Notes under the pieces: generated by a model | Told to the model about the DNA's origin: nothing | The model's database searches: none | The model's input: the letters and a program-made list of their open reading frames with translations, nothing else | Shown here: one piece after another, positions 61,047-64,000 of the stretch | Layout: each line of letters opens with the position of its first letter | Position numbering within the stretch: the first letter of the stretch is position 1 | Program-made: the position numbers and the translations under genes | NCBI RefSeq assembly: GCF_024343735.1 | Contig: NZ_RJUE01000059.1 | Span: forward strand, 1 to 64,000 | Reading direction: 5' to 3' | Length of the DNA: 64,000 nucleotides | Source: Lacihabitans sp. CCS-44 | GTDB taxonomy: Bacteria; Bacteroidota; Bacteroidia; Cytophagales; Spirosomataceae

Positions 61047-61883
61047 ATGAATAGCCAACAAGAATATAATCAGTTATTTAACACCAAGCCGTTCATTCCT
61101 TACCTGAAGGTAGTTGACTATGAGCAGCGTAAAGAAATTTTCAGTCTTATCGTCAACGAAGACATTGAATACAGATATCTCAATGGCTCTTGTGAAGACC
61201 GTACCCATCTTATTTGTTTGATTCTAAAAAAAATCGGAATAGAAGCAGGCAAAATTTGGAATTTCGCCCCAGCCCGTTACACTTTACTTTCCCACGAACT
61301 CTTTCAAATCCAAGACCCTTTAGGTATTTCCAACCCACTTTATTGGGGATATCATGTAGCTCCATATATCTTGTCTTATAACCAAAACGGAGACCTTGAG
61401 ACCTTAATCATAGATTTATCCTTTAATCTGGATGGTTTCTTAAGTATAGCCAGCTGGCAAGGTATGATGAACTGTCCAAGAGCTATTTATCTTTTAACAG
61501 ATCTCGAAAACTATCAGTTTTATTCTATCGAGAGCTACTCTTTGAGAAGTGCCAAAATTGCCAATAATCCAGTTTATAATATTCCGGCGGTACAACCATC
61601 TATAATCACTGGTGATTTTTGGAAACTTACACCTGACGACAAACTCGTACAAAATGGACTGGCTATAAACGACTTAGCTATGTTTATCTTCAATTCAAAA
61701 GACCAAATGAGCGACGCCGAAAGAATCTATTTGTCCGAAACCCTAACTAGCATCGACTGGCTCGACGGTTTTGTATTTTGTCCCAGACCTGCTGAAGTTT
61801 CAGAAGATCTTCATACCAAGCTTATCCAATTTTACCAAACCAGATTCGATTTTTGGGACAAAAAAATAAAGGAATTGGAGTAA
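61047..61883 (+). CDS. Protein-glutaminase-like (deamidase) domain protein
   Basis: 278 aa, no signal peptide. A Cys-His-Asp set is in the order expected for protein glutaminases (PF18626 type): Cys49 in NGSCEDRTH, His103 in YWGYHVAPY and Asp123 in LIIDLSF. The surrounding text (NGSCEDRTHLICLILKKIG, then WGYHVAPYI) matches the papain-like deamidase layout. The last 110 residues lack motifs. It may deamidate glutamine in host or own proteins. The family assignment is from motif reading alone. It stands alone; no secretion gene is adjacent. Confidence 0.6.
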   Translation: MNSQQEYNQLFNTKPFIPYLKVVDYEQRKEIFSLIVNEDIEYRYLNGSCEDRTHLICLILKKIGIEAGKIWNFAPARYTLLSHELFQIQDPLGISNPLYWGYHVAPYILSYNQNGDLETLIIDLSFNLDGFLSIASWQGMMNCPRAIYLLTDLENYQFYSIESYSLRSAKIANNPVYNIPAVQPSIITGDFWKLTPDDKLVQNGLAINDLAMFIFNSKDQMSDAERIYLSETLTSIDWLDGFVFCPRPAEVSEDLHTKLIQFYQTRFDFWDKKIKELE

Positions 61884-61900
61884 TTTTAAAAAGTAAAAAA

Positions 61901-61955
61901 AACGAATATTAAAACTAAAAAGACAGCAATAATCCATGCTACTTCAATATTCGTT
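61901..61955. repeat. Inverted repeat after the glutaminase-like gene
   Basis: AACGAATATT (61901-61910) and AATATTCGTT (61946-61955) are exact complements 35 bases apart, between the stop of the glutaminase-like gene and the convergent permease gene. Possibly a termination or mRNA-end structure. Confidence 0.4.
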
Positions 61956-61982
61956 AAATTCAAATTTCGACCATAAAAAAGT

Positions 61983-63104
61983 TTATGCCATTCGCTTTCT
62001 ATAATTCAAAATAGCCAAACCATTGAAACCGACGGCAAAAGCTATCAGAATATAAAAATCGTTTTTGAGATCAGAAAATACACTTCCCTTTATATAAATG
62101 GCCCTTACGATTTTTATTAAATATGCTGGGGGATTAAAATAAGTCAGAATCTGTGACCAGCGTGGCATACCTTCAATGGGCGTGTAAAGTCCACCCAAAA
62201 GTATGAAAACCATCATGGCAAAAAAGGCAAAAAGTGTGGCTTGTTGTTGGGTATCCGAGAAAGTACTGATTAACAAACCAATACCGAGTACACCAAACAA
62301 ATAAACTGCCGAAAATGCATAAATGGTTAAGAAAGACCCTACAGGTAAAATACGGAAAATCACAAAGGCTACTGTCATTCCCATGGTAATTGAAACCATG
62401 CCCAGCACCCAAAAAGGAATCAATTTCCCCAGAATGAATTCGTGTTTTTTAAGTGGTGTAACATTGAGTTGTTCTATTGTTCCGACTTCTTTTTCTGCTA
62501 CAATGTTGAGGGCAGTCATAAAAGCCCCCACCATGGTAACCAAAACCACCAAAATACCTGGCACCATGAAGAGTGGATATTTATAATATGGATTGTACCA
62601 ATTGGCCGAAGTTACTTCAATCTGCGGAATTTCGGAATTTCGAGGCATTACTAGCCATTCTTCCCGAATTTCTCTGTTAAAATCACCCACCACTTGAGCC
62701 AAATAAGTACTCCCCAAACCTCCACGGATTCCATTTACTGCATCAGCTGCCAGATGAAGTTTGCCAGTATTCTCTTTTATTAAAGTCTTTTCAAAACCTC
62801 TAGGAATGGTCAGTATCAAATCCGTTTTGCCGTCTCCAACGGTCTCAAGAGATTTTTTGTAAGATGGAGAATATTCAACCAAATTAAAGTAGGAAGAAGC
62901 ATCGACTTTCTGAATCAAACGCCTGGAATAAGGCGAATGGTCAAGATCAACAACGCTTACCGTTATGTTTTTTACCTCATAATCAGCCGCCAAGGGCAAA
63001 AGAATCAGCTGCAAAATAGGCATAATGATGATCATTCGCAGAATCGTAGGATTCCGGAATATTTGCTTAAACTCTTTTTGAAGTAGAAAAAGTAATTTAT
63101 TCAT
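61983..63104 (-). CDS. ABC-2-type transporter permease
   Basis: 373 aa. Membrane helix near the N-terminus (MIIIMPILQLILLPLAA), a large periplasmic part with KNITVSVVDLDHSPYSRRLIQKV, and five C-terminal helices with the ABC-2 signature (NIVAEKEVGTIEQLNVTPLKKHEFILGKLIPFW). This is the YhbE/YhhJ plan of multidrug and lipid exporters. Same strand as the partial permease gene upstream; the pair would form a heterodimer with an ATPase outside the window. Confidence 0.9.
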   Translation of the reverse strand: MNKLLFLLQKEFKQIFRNPTILRMIIIMPILQLILLPLAADYEVKNITVSVVDLDHSPYSRRLIQKVDASSYFNLVEYSPSYKKSLETVGDGKTDLILTIPRGFEKTLIKENTGKLHLAADAVNGIRGGLGSTYLAQVVGDFNREIREEWLVMPRNSEIPQIEVTSANWYNPYYKYPLFMVPGILVVLVTMVGAFMTALNIVAEKEVGTIEQLNVTPLKKHEFILGKLIPFWVLGMVSITMGMTVAFVIFRILPVGSFLTIYAFSAVYLFGVLGIGLLISTFSDTQQQATLFAFFAMMVFILLGGLYTPIEGMPRWSQILTYFNPPAYLIKIVRAIYIKGSVFSDLKNDFYILIAFAVGFNGLAILNYRKRMA

Positions 63105-63418
63105 AATTTGATATTCATTTAACTTGCCTTCAATCCAAAGAAAATCTATACTTTACTATTATTCTTGCAATTCTTTCCAGCGAAATTTTATATACTTTGT
63201 GTCGCCTGCCGGCTGGGCCTTCATTTTTTTTCAAAAAAAAACGAAGCAAAAAAAACTGCACCCAGCAAACTCACACACTCAAAATTCTTTTCACATTTGT
63301 GTAAAAAATAGAACCTTTCGTCAGAGAATTTTGATTGTGTTCAAACAGTGCTGGCTGATATAATGAACCATAATTGTTTATTTTTACTCTTAACCGCTTG
63401 AACCACCCTTAACAGGCT
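63105..63418. other. Gap between the two permease genes
   Basis: 314 bases, AT-rich except for a short GC-rich patch (GCCTGCCGGCTGGGCC near 63207-63222), a sequence resembling common Bacteroidota intergenic palindromes. No gene. A gap of this size between two co-oriented subunits is unusual. Confidence 0.4.
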
Positions 63419-64000
63419 TTAAACTTCCAAATTAATCTTAAATTTCTTGATGGCCACAGTCAAGAAAAACACCGTCATTGCGACCAAAATCAGCGTTTGC
63501 TTTACCACATATTCAAAAGCCAATCCCTTTACCATGATGGCTTTTACTATACTATAATACCACTTGGTGGGTATCAGATTGCTCATGACCTGCAGTGGCA
63601 GCGGCATATTTTCTATCGGAAACATAAAACCACTAAAAATCAAGGAAGGCATCAACAGTGCCACCAACGAAATAAACATGGCCACTTGTTGCGAATTCAC
63701 GTTGACAGATATCAACAAACCCAATGAAAGCGTAGTGATAATAAACAATAAACTCTCCGCCAAAAGCAATACCAAACTGCCCTGAATAGGCATATCGAGA
63801 ATATAAACGGCCATCAACAAAATGAGGATAATATCCAAAAAACACAAAACCATGTAAGGAACTGCCTTGCTGATTAAAACCATAATCGGCTTCATGGGCG
63901 ATACCAGTAGAATTTCCATTGTCCCCATTTCTTTTTCTTTTACGATAGAAACAGAGGTCATCATCGCTCCCAAGAGCATCATAATGAGCGTCATCACGCC
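63419..64000 (-). CDS. ABC-2-type transporter permease, C-terminal part (cut by window edge)
   Basis: The frame is open to the right end. It holds the last five or six helices and the SIVKEKEMGTMEILLVSPMKPIMVLISKAVPY signature of the ABC-2 family, homologous to the 373-aa permease downstream. About half the protein is missing. It would be the first permease of the pair. Confidence 0.88.
   Translation of the reverse strand, partial: GVMTLIMMLLGAMMTSVSIVKEKEMGTMEILLVSPMKPIMVLISKAVPYMVLCFLDIILILLMAVYILDMPIQGSLVLLLAESLLFIITTLSLGLLISVNVNSQQVAMFISLVALLMPSLIFSGFMFPIENMPLPLQVMSNLIPTKWYYSIVKAIMVKGLAFEYVVKQTLILVAMTVFFLTVAIKKFKINLEV

Noticed and set aside
63124-63363. 79-codon plus-strand frame in the permease gap
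   Set aside because: Composition is that of random AT-rich DNA, no start context and no similarity to any family I know.

Overview
The window looks like chromosomal DNA of a Bacteroidota bacterium, most likely of the order Cytophagales. The evidence is the AT-rich intergenic DNA, TAnnTTTG-type promoter -7 elements upstream of several genes (6481, 13789, 26734, 36611), the near absence of Shine-Dalgarno sequences, frequent TTG/GTG starts, and the gene content. A finer taxonomic call is not supported by the sequence alone.

Layout. 1-1400: 3' part of an ISL3-type transposase gene, then a repeat-rich intergenic region. 1692-5455: a two-gene Hachiman anti-phage system (hamA nuclease-like, hamB helicase). 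5641-9528: CAAX-type membrane protease, secreted esterase, secreted putative glycoside hydrolase, then a cluster of six perfect short palindromes (9716-9963). 9987-31799: mostly housekeeping genes: gltX, a methyltransferase, cysE, an isolated nuoD, nadB, a KpsF/KdsD isomerase, recQ, tdk, a partial ATP synthase operon (atpI-like, atpB, atpE, atpF, atpH), dnaA, coaE, a glycosyltransferase, ybaB, an M28 peptidase and a CoA-binding protein. 31809-42316: ECF sigma factor, putative anti-sigma factor and a DUF4097-like protein, M1 aminopeptidase, cysM, pyrE, a CorC/HlyC protein, a Nudix hydrolase, a secreted lysine-rich protein with a PBCV-type basic adaptor domain, and an oxidoreductase.

42338-47481 is the most unusual part. 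One minus-strand transcription unit encodes a small secreted subunit-like protein, an Ig-like periplasmic protein, a large outer-membrane beta-barrel protein with Ig-like flanks, and two more small secreted proteins. The three small proteins share a C-terminal motif. Gene order, sizes and an intercistronic hairpin after the first subunit gene all resemble a chaperone-usher fimbrial operon, but I do not recognise classical PapD/FimD signatures, so I propose a Bacteroidota chaperone-usher-like pathway.

48657-59211, beyond a 1.2 kb non-coding region and in the opposite direction, is a probable exopolysaccharide and biofilm locus. It has an LtaS/sulfatase-like membrane enzyme with TPR repeats, a TPR plus YaiO-like outer-membrane barrel, a large GAF/PAS hybrid histidine kinase, a response regulator, a membrane-anchored HEAT-like protein and a processive family 2 glycosyltransferase. 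The parts parallel BcsA/BcsC/BcsG or PgaC/PgaA. 59595-64000: a small unknown gene, an azoreductase, a protein-glutaminase-like protein and two ABC-2 permease genes, the last cut by the window edge.

No tRNA, rRNA or CRISPR array was seen.
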